Shown here one piece after another: positions 31,963 through 41,700 of a stretch of 64,000 nucleotides of DNA. The position numbers were made by a program, and so were the translations under genes. The stretch's first letter is position 1. Each line of letters begins with the position of its first letter. The stretch comes from Streptomyces dengpaensis (GTDB lineage Bacteria > Actinomycetota > Actinomycetes > Streptomycetales > Streptomycetaceae), in NCBI RefSeq assembly GCF_002946835.1, contig NZ_CP026652.1:4898001-4962000 (forward strand), given 5' to 3'. The notes beneath the pieces were generated by a model. It saw only the letters and a program-made list of their open reading frames with translations. It did no database searches and was not told the DNA's origin.

Positions 31963-33410
31963 GGGACGGGCAGCGCTTGTTCATCGGCGGTTCGTGGGTG
32001 GTGCCCGACCACGGCTACTACGAGGTGATCGACCCGGCGACCGAGGGTGTCGTCGGTCTGGCTCCGGAGGCCTCGCGGGATCAGGTGCACGCGGCCGCCG
32101 CGGCGGCCCGCGAGGCCTTCGAGGCGTGGTCGCGCACTCCTGCCGAGGAGCGCGCGGCGGTACTGGCCCGCGCGGCGGACGTCATCCAGCGCCACTTCGT
32201 CCCGTACGCCGAACTCGCCCAGGCCGAGAGCGGCGCGACGACGGCGACAGCGCGCGGCATGCAGGTGGGGGTCGGGGCGGCCCGCTTCCGCCGGTACGCG
32301 AAGGTCGAGCCGGCGGAATGGGCGCTGCCACCGCAGATCAACGAGGCGGGCCCCTTCGGCAAGGCGGCCGTGATGGGCGCGCTGGCCGTACGCCAGCCGG
32401 TGGGCGTGGTCACCTGCGTCACCTCGTACAACAACCCCTGGGCGAACCCGGTCGGCAAGATCGCGCCCGCGCTGGCCATGGGCAACACGGTGGTGGTGAA
32501 ACCGGCACCCCAGGATCCTCTGTCGGTGTACCGCATGGCGGAGGCCCTGGAGGCGGCGGGCGCTCCGCCGGGCGTGGTGAACGTGGTCAGCGGTTCCGGG
32601 GCGGAGGCCGGCGAGGCCGCGGTCGACTGCGCCGACGTCGACATGGTCAGCTTCACCGGCTCGACGGCGGTCGGACAGCGCATCGCCGAGGTGTGCGGGC
32701 GCGGCATGAAGCGGCAGTTGATGGAACTCGGCGGCAAGGGCGCGGCGGTCGTCTTCGACGACGCCGACCTGGAGTCGGCGGTGTCGGGGATCGGCACGAC
32801 GTTCTCGTTCTACAGCGGGCAGATCTGTACGGCGCCGACGCGGGTGCTCGTGCAGCGGGGCGTGCACGACCGGCTCGTCGGGCAACTGGCCGAGTACGCC
32901 GGGCACTTGAAGGTGGGCGATCCGCGGGAGCGGGGGACGGTCGTCGGCCCGGTCATCTCGGCGGCCCATCGCGACCGGGTCGAGTCGTACGTCGAGCTGG
33001 GGCGGAAGGAAGGCGCGCGGGTGGTCGTGGGCGGCGTACGCCCCGCCCTCTCCAGCGGCTTCTACGTCGCCCCGACGCTTCTCGCGGACTGCGCCCCGGA
33101 CATGCGGGTGGTCCGCGAGGAGATCTTCGGCCCGGTCGTCGTCGTCCTCCCCTTCGACGACGAGGAGGAGGCGATCACCCTCGCCAACGACTCCGACTAC
33201 GGCCTCATCGACTACGTCTGGTCCAGCGACATCGCCCGCGCCTTCCGCGTAGCGCGCCGGCTCCGCGCAGGCGGCGTCGGCATCAACACCGTCGGCCGCA
33301 ACATGGAGGCCCCGTTCGGCGGCTTCAAGAAGAGCGGGGTCGGCCGCGATGTGGGCTCGTACGCGCTGCATGCGTACAGCGAGGTACAGGCGGTGGTGTG
33401 GCCGGGGTGA
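31959..33410 (+). CDS. Aldehyde dehydrogenase (NAD(P)+)
   Basis: 483 aa. ALDH motifs: VTSYNNPWANPVGKIAPALA, VVKPAPQDPLS, SFTGSTAVGQRIAE, catalytic Glu in MELGGKGAAVVFDDA, catalytic Cys in YSGQICTAPTRVLV, and EEIFGPVVVVLPFDDEEEAI. The length is standard. It would oxidise an aldehyde released in the pathway to the acid that a CoA ligase can activate. Last gene of the palindrome-controlled LLM-amidohydrolase-ALDH unit; the GTG of a broken gene overlaps its stop. Confidence 0.9.
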   Translation: MRDGQRLFIGGSWVVPDHGYYEVIDPATEGVVGLAPEASRDQVHAAAAAAREAFEAWSRTPAEERAAVLARAADVIQRHFVPYAELAQAESGATTATARGMQVGVGAARFRRYAKVEPAEWALPPQINEAGPFGKAAVMGALAVRQPVGVVTCVTSYNNPWANPVGKIAPALAMGNTVVVKPAPQDPLSVYRMAEALEAAGAPPGVVNVVSGSGAEAGEAAVDCADVDMVSFTGSTAVGQRIAEVCGRGMKRQLMELGGKGAAVVFDDADLESAVSGIGTTFSFYSGQICTAPTRVLVQRGVHDRLVGQLAEYAGHLKVGDPRERGTVVGPVISAAHRDRVESYVELGRKEGARVVVGGVRPALSSGFYVAPTLLADCAPDMRVVREEIFGPVVVVLPFDDEEEAITLANDSDYGLIDYVWSSDIARAFRVARRLRAGGVGINTVGRNMEAPFGGFKKSGVGRDVGSYALHAYSEVQAVVWPG

Positions 33411-33770
33411 CGCGTGCCGACCCCGCCGACCTCGTCACCGCTCCCCGGCGTACCGCCGTCGAGTGGGTGGGCCTCATCGCCCTCGCACGGCACGCGGTGC
33501 CGCTCACCACCCTGGGGACGGCCGTGGGCATCTTCGTTCCCCGGGGCCGAGCCCGGCGGGGTCTGTGTGGCGGTGTGGGACTCGGACCCGAGCGTCCCAC
33601 CAGAGTTCGCCAAGGAGCCCGGGCCGCACCGCGGGCACATCTGGAACATCTGCGGTGAGGGCGCGGTCCCCTTCGGCGCCGAGTTCGGCTTCACCACGGG
33701 GGAGCCCGGATTCGCCGGATGGGTCAGGCACTGGGCCGCCGACAGGCCCTGGTTCGACGCGGCGCAGTGA
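33407..33770 (+). pseudogene. Frame-disrupted small gene after the aldehyde dehydrogenase
   Basis: A plausible reading begins at GTG 33407 (VTRADPADLVTAPRRTAVEW, then LARHAVPLTTLGTAVGIF) and loses sense near 33540. From there the +1-shifted frame carries protein-like sequence (PGGVCVAVWDSDPSVPPEFA, then NICGEGAVPFGAEFGF) to a stop at 33770. The break falls in a CCCCGGGGCC run, so it may be a true mutation or a sequencing error. The WDSDP phrase resembles some HATPase-type proteins, but I do not recognise the family. Confidence 0.55.
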
Positions 33771-33809
33771 AACGCGCGGCGCCGTCACGTCCGCCGGCAC
33801 CGCTCCTGA

Positions 33810-35324
33810 TCAGTCCCCCAAGAAGACCGGATTCGTGAACGCCGCCAGCGCCCCCGGCAGCGGACCCACCGCCACCTCATGCCGCACTTCCGCCCGCACA
33901 TACGACGCGTACGAAGCCGTCGTCCTCCACTCGACCGTCCCGGATCCGGACACCGGCAGCGGCGCGCTCGTGAACAGCACGCCCTGGTCGGTGACGAAGC
34001 GGACCGTGCACCGCGGGACGCCGGTGGCCTCCAGGCGGACCGTCACCGGGGTGTCGCGGTCCACGCGCAAGCGTTCGCCGATCCCCGCGTGTTCCCCCTT
34101 CGAGCCCGTCGCCGAGAACGCGAGCGACACCGTCTTCGACTCGGCCACGTACGACCGCCCCGCGCGGATGCCCTCCTGGATGGCCTCGCGGGTGAGGTCG
34201 TCGGCGAGGACGACCGTCTGGGGGGTGCCGACCGGGTCGGGGTCGCGGTGGGCGTCGCTGTTGCCCATCGCCGGGATCCAGTCGTGGCCCTGGCGTACGG
34301 ACGAGACCAGCATGTTGTCCCAGTCCGCGAGGGCGACCTCGTCGTCGGGGGTGTACGTGCCGTTCCACACCTCGACGGCGTCCGCCTCCCCGAAGCCGAA
34401 CTTCCAGTTGCAGCCGATGCAGGTGGCGTGCGGGTGAGCCGGGACGACCAGGCCCCCGGCGCGGCGGATCTGGCGCGCGAACCGGCCGAAGCGGTTGTCG
34501 CGGGCGCGGTAGCGCCAGTCGATGAACGTTCCGGGCTCGGTGCCGAGCGCCAGCACATGGCCGTTGCGCGTCGTCACCTCCTCGCCCACCATGATCAGCA
34601 GGTCGTCGCCGGCCTCCGCGGCCCAATGCGCGTGCGCCGAGTGCGTGTTGTGCTCGGAGGAGTTGATGAAGTCCAGGCCCGCGGCCCGGGCCAGCGCCGC
34701 GATCTCCGCGGGGGTGCGGCGGCCGTCCGAGTACCAGGAGTGCAGGTGGCAGTCGCCGCGGTACCAGTCCCGGCCGCGGCCCTTCGCCCGCGTGGGCGGG
34801 TACGTCGCCTTCGCCGCGTCGGCGGGCTCCCCGTACGTGAGCGTGATCGTGATCGCGTACGGCAGTCCCTGCGGCGCGACCGTGTACGGGCCGAGCGCGA
34901 TGTGCCAGGTGCCCGGGCGGACCGGGCCGGGGAGGTAGCCGGGCGTCGCGTCGTCCGCCCGGATGAAGAACTCCGTGCGCGCCCCGCCCGACCAGCCGCG
35001 GAAACCCCGGCCGCCCAGTTCCGTGCCGCGCTCGTCGAAGATGCCGATGTCGAGGGCGTTGCCCGTGGTGCCGGCCGGGACGGGCGGCTTCTCGTAGGTG
35101 TAGGCGACCTTGATCTCCCGTACGCCGGACGGGACTTCGACGGGCAGGTACACGAAGTCCGGGGAACCGAGCGGCAGAGTGCCGCGCACCGTCCGGGTCT
35201 CGGTGTTGTGAAGGTCGTCGGCGCCTTGCGCGAAAGTCACGCTCCCCAACGTAAGCGCGGCAGCCGCTCCCGTCACGAACAGGGCACGTCTTCCCATTCC
35301 GTTTCCGTGGTCGTCGTCGCACAT
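33810..35324 (-). CDS. Exported CehA/McbA-type PHP-domain metallohydrolase
   Basis: 504 aa from ATG 35324 (GGGAG 7 bp upstream). Twin-arginine-like signal (GRRALFVTGAAAALTLGSVT) suggests Tat export. After a beta-rich domain of about 150 residues comes the PHP phosphoesterase: GDCHLHSWYSDGRRTPAEIA, SSEHNTHSAHAHW, VGEEVTTRNGHVLALG, VPAHPHATCIGC and GNSDAHRDPDPVGTP. These His/Asp/Glu residues form the metal site. Secreted relatives cleave phosphate esters or related bonds. Its relation to the catabolic genes is not evident, and no palindrome lies upstream. Confidence 0.82.
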   Translation of the reverse strand: MCDDDHGNGMGRRALFVTGAAAALTLGSVTFAQGADDLHNTETRTVRGTLPLGSPDFVYLPVEVPSGVREIKVAYTYEKPPVPAGTTGNALDIGIFDERGTELGGRGFRGWSGGARTEFFIRADDATPGYLPGPVRPGTWHIALGPYTVAPQGLPYAITITLTYGEPADAAKATYPPTRAKGRGRDWYRGDCHLHSWYSDGRRTPAEIAALARAAGLDFINSSEHNTHSAHAHWAAEAGDDLLIMVGEEVTTRNGHVLALGTEPGTFIDWRYRARDNRFGRFARQIRRAGGLVVPAHPHATCIGCNWKFGFGEADAVEVWNGTYTPDDEVALADWDNMLVSSVRQGHDWIPAMGNSDAHRDPDPVGTPQTVVLADDLTREAIQEGIRAGRSYVAESKTVSLAFSATGSKGEHAGIGERLRVDRDTPVTVRLEATGVPRCTVRFVTDQGVLFTSAPLPVSGSGTVEWRTTASYASYVRAEVRHEVAVGPLPGALAAFTNPVFLGD

Positions 35325-35798
35325 GCTGCTGCTCCCGGGGTTGTGTCGCGCTGGCAGTGACATGACATCGTGTGGCCCAAACGAGGCACCTACAAGCCTG
35401 GTATTCAGCCGTGAACGCCGATGCACGGGAAGGGAATCGGCAGCTTTCACAAAGGCCGACAGCGGGGACGAAGGCTGACCCGAGTCCCCGAGTCCCCGAG
35501 TCCCCGAGCTCCGAGCCCCCGAGCTCCGAGTCCCCGAGTCCCCGAGCTCCGAGTCCCCGAGCTCCGAACCGCCGAGCTCCGAACCGCCGAGCTCCGAACC
35601 GCCGAGCTCCGAGCCCTCGAGTCCCCGAGCTCCGAGCCCTCGAGCTCCGAACCGCCGAGCTCCGAGCCCCAAGGCACGCCCGGCGCTCCCTCCGCCGGCC
35701 CCGCCCCTCGACACCAGGAGCACGCCGTAACGACCCGCCGCGCCCGACGCATACGCTCGCGCCCCTGACGCCGATCACCGCGATCGTATGCTCGAAGG
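35325..35798. other. 474-bp intergenic region with minisatellite
   Basis: Divergent promoter region between the PHP hydrolase and fbiC. No credible gene: the open frames across it are translations of the simple repeat at 35481-35670. Confidence 0.7.
35481..35670. repeat. Minisatellite, about 190 bp
   Basis: Imperfect tandem array built from GAGTCCCC (8 bp) and GAGCTCC-type (7-8 bp) units, forming a higher-order unit of about 15 bp such as GAGCTCCGAACCGCC. It contains many SacI-like GAGCTC sites. It lies 128 bp upstream of fbiC and is prone to length variation. Confidence 0.9.
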
Positions 35799-38384
35799 AT
35801 GACGACTTCCGCGACCTCTGGAACCGGACCCACCGAGAACTCCCTGCGTCGCGCTCTCAAGCGCGCCCGCGACGGCGTCGCGCTCGACGTCGCCGAGGCG
35901 GCCGTGCTGCTGCAGGCCCGCGGCGCGGACCTCGACGACCTGGCCGCGTCCGCCGCGCGGGTGCGGGACGCGGGCCTGGAGGCGGCGGGCCGCCCCGGCG
36001 TCATCACGTACTCGAAGAGCGTGTTCGTCCCGCTGACCAAGCTGTGCCGGGACAAGTGCCACTACTGCACCTTCGTCACCGTCCCCGGCAAGCTGCGTCG
36101 CGCCGGGCACGGGATGTTCATGTCCCCGGACGAGGTCCTCGACATCGCCCGGCGCGGCGCCGAACTCGGCTGCAAGGAAGCCCTCATCACCCTCGGCGAC
36201 AAGCCGGAGGACCGCTGGCCGGAGGCCCGGGAGTGGCTGGACGCGCACGGGTACGACGACACGATCGCGTACGTACGGGCCATTTCGATCCGCATCCTGG
36301 AGGAGACGGGCCTGCTCCCGCACCTCAACCCGGGAGTCATGTCCTGGACCGACTTCCAGCGGCTGAAGCCGGTGGCGCCGAGCATGGGCATGATGCTGGA
36401 GACGACGGCGACGCGCCTGTGGAGCGAGCCGGGCGGCCCGCACTACGGCTCCCCGGACAAGGAACCGGCCGTCCGCCTGCGCGTGTTGGAGGACGCGGGC
36501 CGCTCCTCCGTCCCCTTCACCAGCGGGATCCTCATCGGCATCGGGGAGACGTACGAGGAACGCGCCGAGTCTCTCTTCGCGCTGCGCCGCGTCTCCCGCG
36601 CGTACCACGGCGTCCAGGAGCTGATCATCCAGAACTTCCGCGCCAAGCCGGACACGGCGATGCGCGGGATGCCGGACGCGGAACTGGACGAACTGGTCGC
36701 CACGGTCGCGGTGGCGAGGCACATCATGGGCCCGGCGGCCTGCCTCCAGGCGCCGCCGAACCTGGTCGACAGCGAGTACGGGCGGCTCATCGGCGCGGGG
36801 ATCGACGACTGGGGCGGGGTCTCGCCGCTCACCATCGACCACGTGAACCCGGAGCGTCCGTGGCCGCAGATCGAGGAGCTCGAGGCCAAGTCGGCCGCGG
36901 CCGGTTTCGCACTGCGGGAACGCCTCTGCGTCTACCCGGAGTTTGTGCGGCGCGGCGAGCCCTGGCTCGACCCGCGCCTGCTTCCGCACGTACGGGCGCT
37001 GGCGGACCCCGAGACGAGTCTTGCGCGCGAGGACGCGGTGGTCGAGGGTCACCCGTGGCAGGAGCCGGAGGAGGCCTTTACGTCCTCGGGCCGCACCGAC
37101 CTGCACCACACGATCGACACCACGGGGCGTACGTCCGACCGCCGCGACGACTTCGACGCGGTGTACGGCGACTGGGAGGCGCTGCGCGAGGCGGCGGCGC
37201 CCGGCATGGCGCCGTCCCGCATCGACACGGACGTACGCGCGGCGCTCGCGACGGCCGCGGACGACCCGACCCGTCTGACGGACGACGAGGCACTGGCCCT
37301 GCTGCACGCGGACGGTCCGGCCCTGGACGCCCTGTGCCGGATCGCGGACGACGTCCGCAAGTCGGCGGTCGGCGACGAGGTGACGTACATCGTCACCCGG
37401 AACATCAACTTCACGAACGTCTGCTACACCGGCTGCCGCTTCTGCGCCTTCGCCCAGCGCCGCACGGACGCGGACGCGTACACGCTGTCGTTGGAGCAGG
37501 TCGCGGACCGGGCGCAGCAGGCGTGGGACGTCGGCGCGGTCGAGGTCTGCATGCAGGGCGGCATCCACCCGGACCTGCCGGGGACGGCGTACTTCGACAT
37601 CGCGAAGGCGGTCAAGGAGCGGGTCCCGGGGATGCACGTCCACGCCTTCTCCCCGATGGAGGTGGTGAACGGCGCGACCCGCACCGGCCTGTCCGTCCGC
37701 GAGTGGCTGACGTCGGCGAAGGAGGCCGGTCTCGACTCCATCCCCGGCACCGCCGCCGAGATCCTCGACGACGAGGTCCGCTGGGTCCTGACGAAGGGCA
37801 AGCTGCCCACGGCGACCTGGATCGAGGTGGTCACGACGGCCCACGAACTGGGCATCCGCTCATCGTCCACGATGATGTACGGCCACGTGGACCAGCCCCG
37901 CCACTGGCTCGGCCACTTCCGCACCCTCGCGCGCATCCAGCAACAGACCGGCGGCTTCACGGAGTTCGTCACCCTCCCCTTCATCCACACCAACGCCCCG
38001 GTCTATCTCGCCGGCATCGCCCGCCCCGGCCCGACCACCCGCGACAACCGCGCCGTCGTCGCGATGGCCCGCCTCCTCCTCCACCCGCACATCCCCAACA
38101 TCCAGACCAGCTGGGTCAAGCTGGGCACCGAGGGTGCGGCGGACATGCTCCGCTCCGGCGCCAACGACGTCGGCGGCACGCTGATGGAGGAGACCATCTC
38201 CCGCATGGCGGGCTCCTCCTACGGCTCGTACAAGTCGGTCAAGGACCTGATCGCGGTGGCGGAGGCGGCGGGACGTCCGGCGCGGCCGCGGACGACGCTG
38301 TACGGAGAGGTACCGGAGGAGCGGCAGCGCACGGCCGCGGCGTCCGACGGTCATCTGCCGGAGCTGCTGCCGGTGTTGGACTGA
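35799..38384 (+). CDS. fbiC: FbiC, bifunctional FO synthase (CofG/CofH) for coenzyme F420
   Basis: 861 aa, the usual fused length. Two radical-SAM halves: CofG-like with CRDKCHYC (Cys83, 87, 90) and CofH-like with CYTGCRFC (Cys542, 546, 549). Other conserved stretches are [35 protein letters not shown] and [20 protein letters not shown]. It joins a tyrosine-derived and a ribityl-pyrimidine precursor to make the deazaflavin FO, precursor of F420. The location next to several F420-type enzymes (12200, 27251, 29064, perhaps 9143) is notable. Confidence 0.96.
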   Translation: MTTSATSGTGPTENSLRRALKRARDGVALDVAEAAVLLQARGADLDDLAASAARVRDAGLEAAGRPGVITYSKSVFVPLTKLCRDKCHYCTFVTVPGKLRRAGHGMFMSPDEVLDIARRGAELGCKEALITLGDKPEDRWPEAREWLDAHGYDDTIAYVRAISIRILEETGLLPHLNPGVMSWTDFQRLKPVAPSMGMMLETTATRLWSEPGGPHYGSPDKEPAVRLRVLEDAGRSSVPFTSGILIGIGETYEERAESLFALRRVSRAYHGVQELIIQNFRAKPDTAMRGMPDAELDELVATVAVARHIMGPAACLQAPPNLVDSEYGRLIGAGIDDWGGVSPLTIDHVNPERPWPQIEELEAKSAAAGFALRERLCVYPEFVRRGEPWLDPRLLPHVRALADPETSLAREDAVVEGHPWQEPEEAFTSSGRTDLHHTIDTTGRTSDRRDDFDAVYGDWEALREAAAPGMAPSRIDTDVRAALATAADDPTRLTDDEALALLHADGPALDALCRIADDVRKSAVGDEVTYIVTRNINFTNVCYTGCRFCAFAQRRTDADAYTLSLEQVADRAQQAWDVGAVEVCMQGGIHPDLPGTAYFDIAKAVKERVPGMHVHAFSPMEVVNGATRTGLSVREWLTSAKEAGLDSIPGTAAEILDDEVRWVLTKGKLPTATWIEVVTTAHELGIRSSSTMMYGHVDQPRHWLGHFRTLARIQQQTGGFTEFVTLPFIHTNAPVYLAGIARPGPTTRDNRAVVAMARLLLHPHIPNIQTSWVKLGTEGAADMLRSGANDVGGTLMEETISRMAGSSYGSYKSVKDLIAVAEAAGRPARPRTTLYGEVPEERQRTAAASDGHLPELLPVLD

Positions 38385-38403
38385 GCCCTGGGGCGACGCG
38401 CAC

Positions 38404-38460
38404 GGGCTGGTGTGCCGGCCCGTCGCGCGGGCTGGTGTGCCGGCCCGTCGCGCGGGCTGG
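38404..38460. repeat. 25-bp tandem repeat, two copies plus a fragment
   Basis: Units at 38404-38428 and 38429-38453 are identical, followed by 7 bp of a third. It lies between fbiC and the small membrane-protein gene. Confidence 0.85.
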
Positions 38461-38495
38461 GAGGATGCCCCGACCGCAATCGAAGGCAGGGGGAA

Positions 38496-38699
38496 ATGAC
38501 CATGGCCGTGCTCGTCTTGTCCGCTGTGCTGGTGCTCGTCGTCGGAGGATGCGTCTGCGTCGTGTGGGCGGCGCGGGGCGGCCCGCGCTGGGTGCGCGTG
38601 GTGGCGGCCGCGACCCGGGCGGCGGGCGAGCTGCTGCATGTGTTGGCGCGTACGAGCGGGAGTTCGAGGCAGGGGCAGCGCGGCGGCTCGGACGACTAG
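38496..38699 (+). CDS. Small single-span membrane protein
   Basis: 67 aa, AGGGGGAA just before ATG 38496. One N-terminal hydrophobic helix (VLVLSAVLVLVVGGCVCVVW) followed by a short basic, Ser/Gly-rich tail. No family recognised. The ribosome site and clean membrane helix support a real gene, but its role is unknown. Confidence 0.6.
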   Translation: MTMAVLVLSAVLVLVVGGCVCVVWAARGGPRWVRVVAAATRAAGELLHVLARTSGSSRQGQRGGSDD

Positions 38700-38798
38700 G
38701 CAGGGATGGCAGGGATCCCGACGGGCTCCCAGCGCCCACTTGTTGAGCCAGAATGATGAAGCACGGGCTCTGAGGCGGGCGGACGAGGGGACGTACGG

Positions 38799-41700
38799 GT
38801 GGCGCAGGCACGGCCGTCGATGCAGCAGCTGATCCTGCAGCGCAGGCGGGCCGGATTCGTGGGGCGGGGTGCCGAACGGGCCGCGTTCCGCGAGAACTTC
38901 GACGTGCCGCCGGAGGACGAGCGGCATCGGTTCCTGTTCCATGTGCACGGCAACGCGGGCGTCGGAAAGACCTTCCTGGTAAGGGAGTTGGAGCAGCTCG
39001 CGCGGGAACGCGGGGCCGTGACCGCCTACCTCGACGAGGGCGTGGGCAGCGTGCCCGAGGCGATGGCGGCGATCAGTGCGCAATTCGCCCGGCAGGACCA
39101 CCGGTTCAAGGAGCTGGACCGGCTGCTGGCCACCCATCGGGAGCGGCGCCACGAGGCGGAGTCGGCGGTCGTGGAGACGCTCGAACCGCAGCCGTCTCCG
39201 GCCAGTATGGCGGCCGCCCGGGCCAGTCTCGTCGGGCTGGGCCTGGTGCCGGTCGTCGGCTCGTTAGCGGGTGCCCTGGACGCGGCTCAACTCGCCCACG
39301 GTGCCGACCGGTTGCGCGCCGGGCTCAGCGCACGCTTCCGCAACCAGGACGACGTCCAGCTCGTCCTGTCGCCCGAGCGTGTCCTGACACCGGTGCTGCT
39401 CGGCGAGCTGGCCGAGGCCGCCGCCGGCGCCCGCTGGCTCGTCCTGTTCTTCGACACGTACGAGCGGACCGGCCCCTTCCTCGACGGCTGGCTGCACGAG
39501 GTGATGACGACCGACCGGCACGGGGCGCTTCCGGCGAATGTCGTCGTCGTGACCGCCGGGCAGCGGCCCTTCGACACCGCCCGCTGGGGCGGCTTCGCGG
39601 ACTTCGTGACGGACGTACCGCTCGGGCCGTTCACCGAGGCCGAGGCGCGCGGGCTGCTCGCCGACAAGGGAGTGCTGGCGGAGCCGGTCGTCGAGGAGGT
39701 GCTGCGGCTCACCGGCGGGCTGCCCGTCCTCGTGTCGACGCTCGCCGAGTCCCGGCCCGGCGACCCCGACGACGTCGGCGATCCGAGCGCGACGGCCGTG
39801 GAGCGCTTCCTGAAGTGGGAGCAGGACCCGGTACGGCGGGCCGCCGCGCTGGCCTGCGCGCTGCCCCGGCGGCTGGACGCGGACGTCTTCCGGGCCGCCG
39901 TGGACTGCCCGGACGACGAGGTGGACGCGCTGTTCGGCTGGCTGCGCGGGCTGCCGTTCGTCAGCGACCGCGGGGACCGGATCCAGTACCACGACGTGGT
40001 CCGTTCCCCGATGCTGCGGCTGCAACGGCGGCGCTCCCCGCGCGGCTGGGCCGAACGGCACACCCGGCTCGCCGAGACCTTCGCCGGATGGCGGGCGGAG
40101 GCGGAAACCGGCCTGCCTGGCGACGAGGTGTGGGGCAGCGAGGAGTGGCGGGAGCTGCGGCTCGCCGAGTCGTATCACTTGCTGTGCGCGGGGGCGCGGA
40201 CCGCGCTGCCCGTCGTGCTGCGCGATGTCGTCGACGCGTGTGGCGAGGGCGCGGTGGTGGCCCGGCGCTGGGCGCGGACGCTCGTCGAGGCGGGCGAGGA
40301 CGCGGATGCGGAGAGCGTGGCGAAGTGGGGGCGCGACCTGCTGGAGGAGCTGGAGAACGGCACCCACGACACGCTGGGACTGCTGCTGAACCGGGGCGGG
40401 CTCGACGCGCGCGGCCAAGCCGTCGCCCGGATGCTGCGCGGCCTCGGCCACCGCGTGGACCGCGACTTCGCGCGGGCCCTCGTCGAGTACGAGGCGGCCC
40501 TCGCGCTCGATCCGGAGCTGGAGCGCGCCTACTACGGCCGTGGCGTCACCCGCGCCGAACAGGGCGACTACGAGGCCGCCGTCGCCGATCTGGACCGCGC
40601 CGACGCCCTGCGTCCCGGCAAGGCGCGGATCCTGTTCGTGCGCGGCGACTACCACCGGATCATGGGCGACTACGAGCAGGCCGTCGCCGACCTCGACCGT
40701 GCCATCGCGACCGACCCCGGACTCGCGGGCGCCTGGGCCTCCCGGGGCGTGACCCGGCACAGCAGGGGCGACACCGACGCCGCCCTCGCCGACCTCGACC
40801 GTGCCCTCGAGCTCGACCCGCGGCACGTCTGGGCGCTGGTGCGGCGCGCCCGCGTACGGCGCTCGCGCGGGGAGCACACCGAGCAACTCGCCGATCTCGA
40901 CCGGGCGGTCGAGCTGGGGCCCGAGCTGGCCTGGGTGGCCTGCGAACGCGGCGACGCGCTGCGGGTCGCGGGCCGCAACGAGGACGCCCTCGCCGACTAC
41001 GACCGGGCGATCGAGCTCAACGACACCTACGCGTCGGCGTACGCGAGTCGGGGCGTCTCCCGCACCCGGCTCGGCCGCCACGACGAGGCGCTCGCGGACC
41101 TGGACCGCGCCGTGGAGCTCTACCCGTCGTACGCCTGGGCGCTCGTCCAGCGCTCAGCGGTGCACCGCCGGCTCTCCTCCTACGAACCCTCGTACGCCGA
41201 CGCCGAGCGGGCCGCGGAGCTGTGGCCCGACCAGGCGTGGGTGCTGTGGAACCGCGGTGAGGCGCTGCGCTGCCTCGGCCGCTTCGAGGAGGCCCGCACC
41301 GACCTGGACCGGGCGCTCGAACTCGACCCCGGCAACGCGTGGGCGATCGGCTGCCGGGGCGCCGTCCTGCACGAACTGCACCGGTTCCAGGAGGCGTTGG
41401 CCGACCTGGACCGGGCCGTCGGCCTCGATCCGGACGGCGGCTGGTACCGGATGCGGCGGATCATCACCCTGCTGGCCGTCGGCCGGCCCGAGGACGCCCT
41501 GGCCGGTCTGGAGCACTACCTCCGGGAGGGCGACGACCTGGCCTGGGCGCACCACACGCTCGCCCAGGTCCATCTGCTGTACGGCCGCACCGAGGCCGCC
41601 AAGGACGCGGTGGCCGCCGCCTTCGCGCACGGCCTCGAAGAACCCACCGGGCTCGAGGAGCTGGCGAGGGCGCAGCGCAGGTCCGGACAGTGGGCCGAGG

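Noticed and set aside
35421..35768. Proline/serine repeat protein of 115 aa upstream of fbiC
   Set aside because: It is only the translation of the minisatellite. Other frames are equally open and there is no ribosome site.
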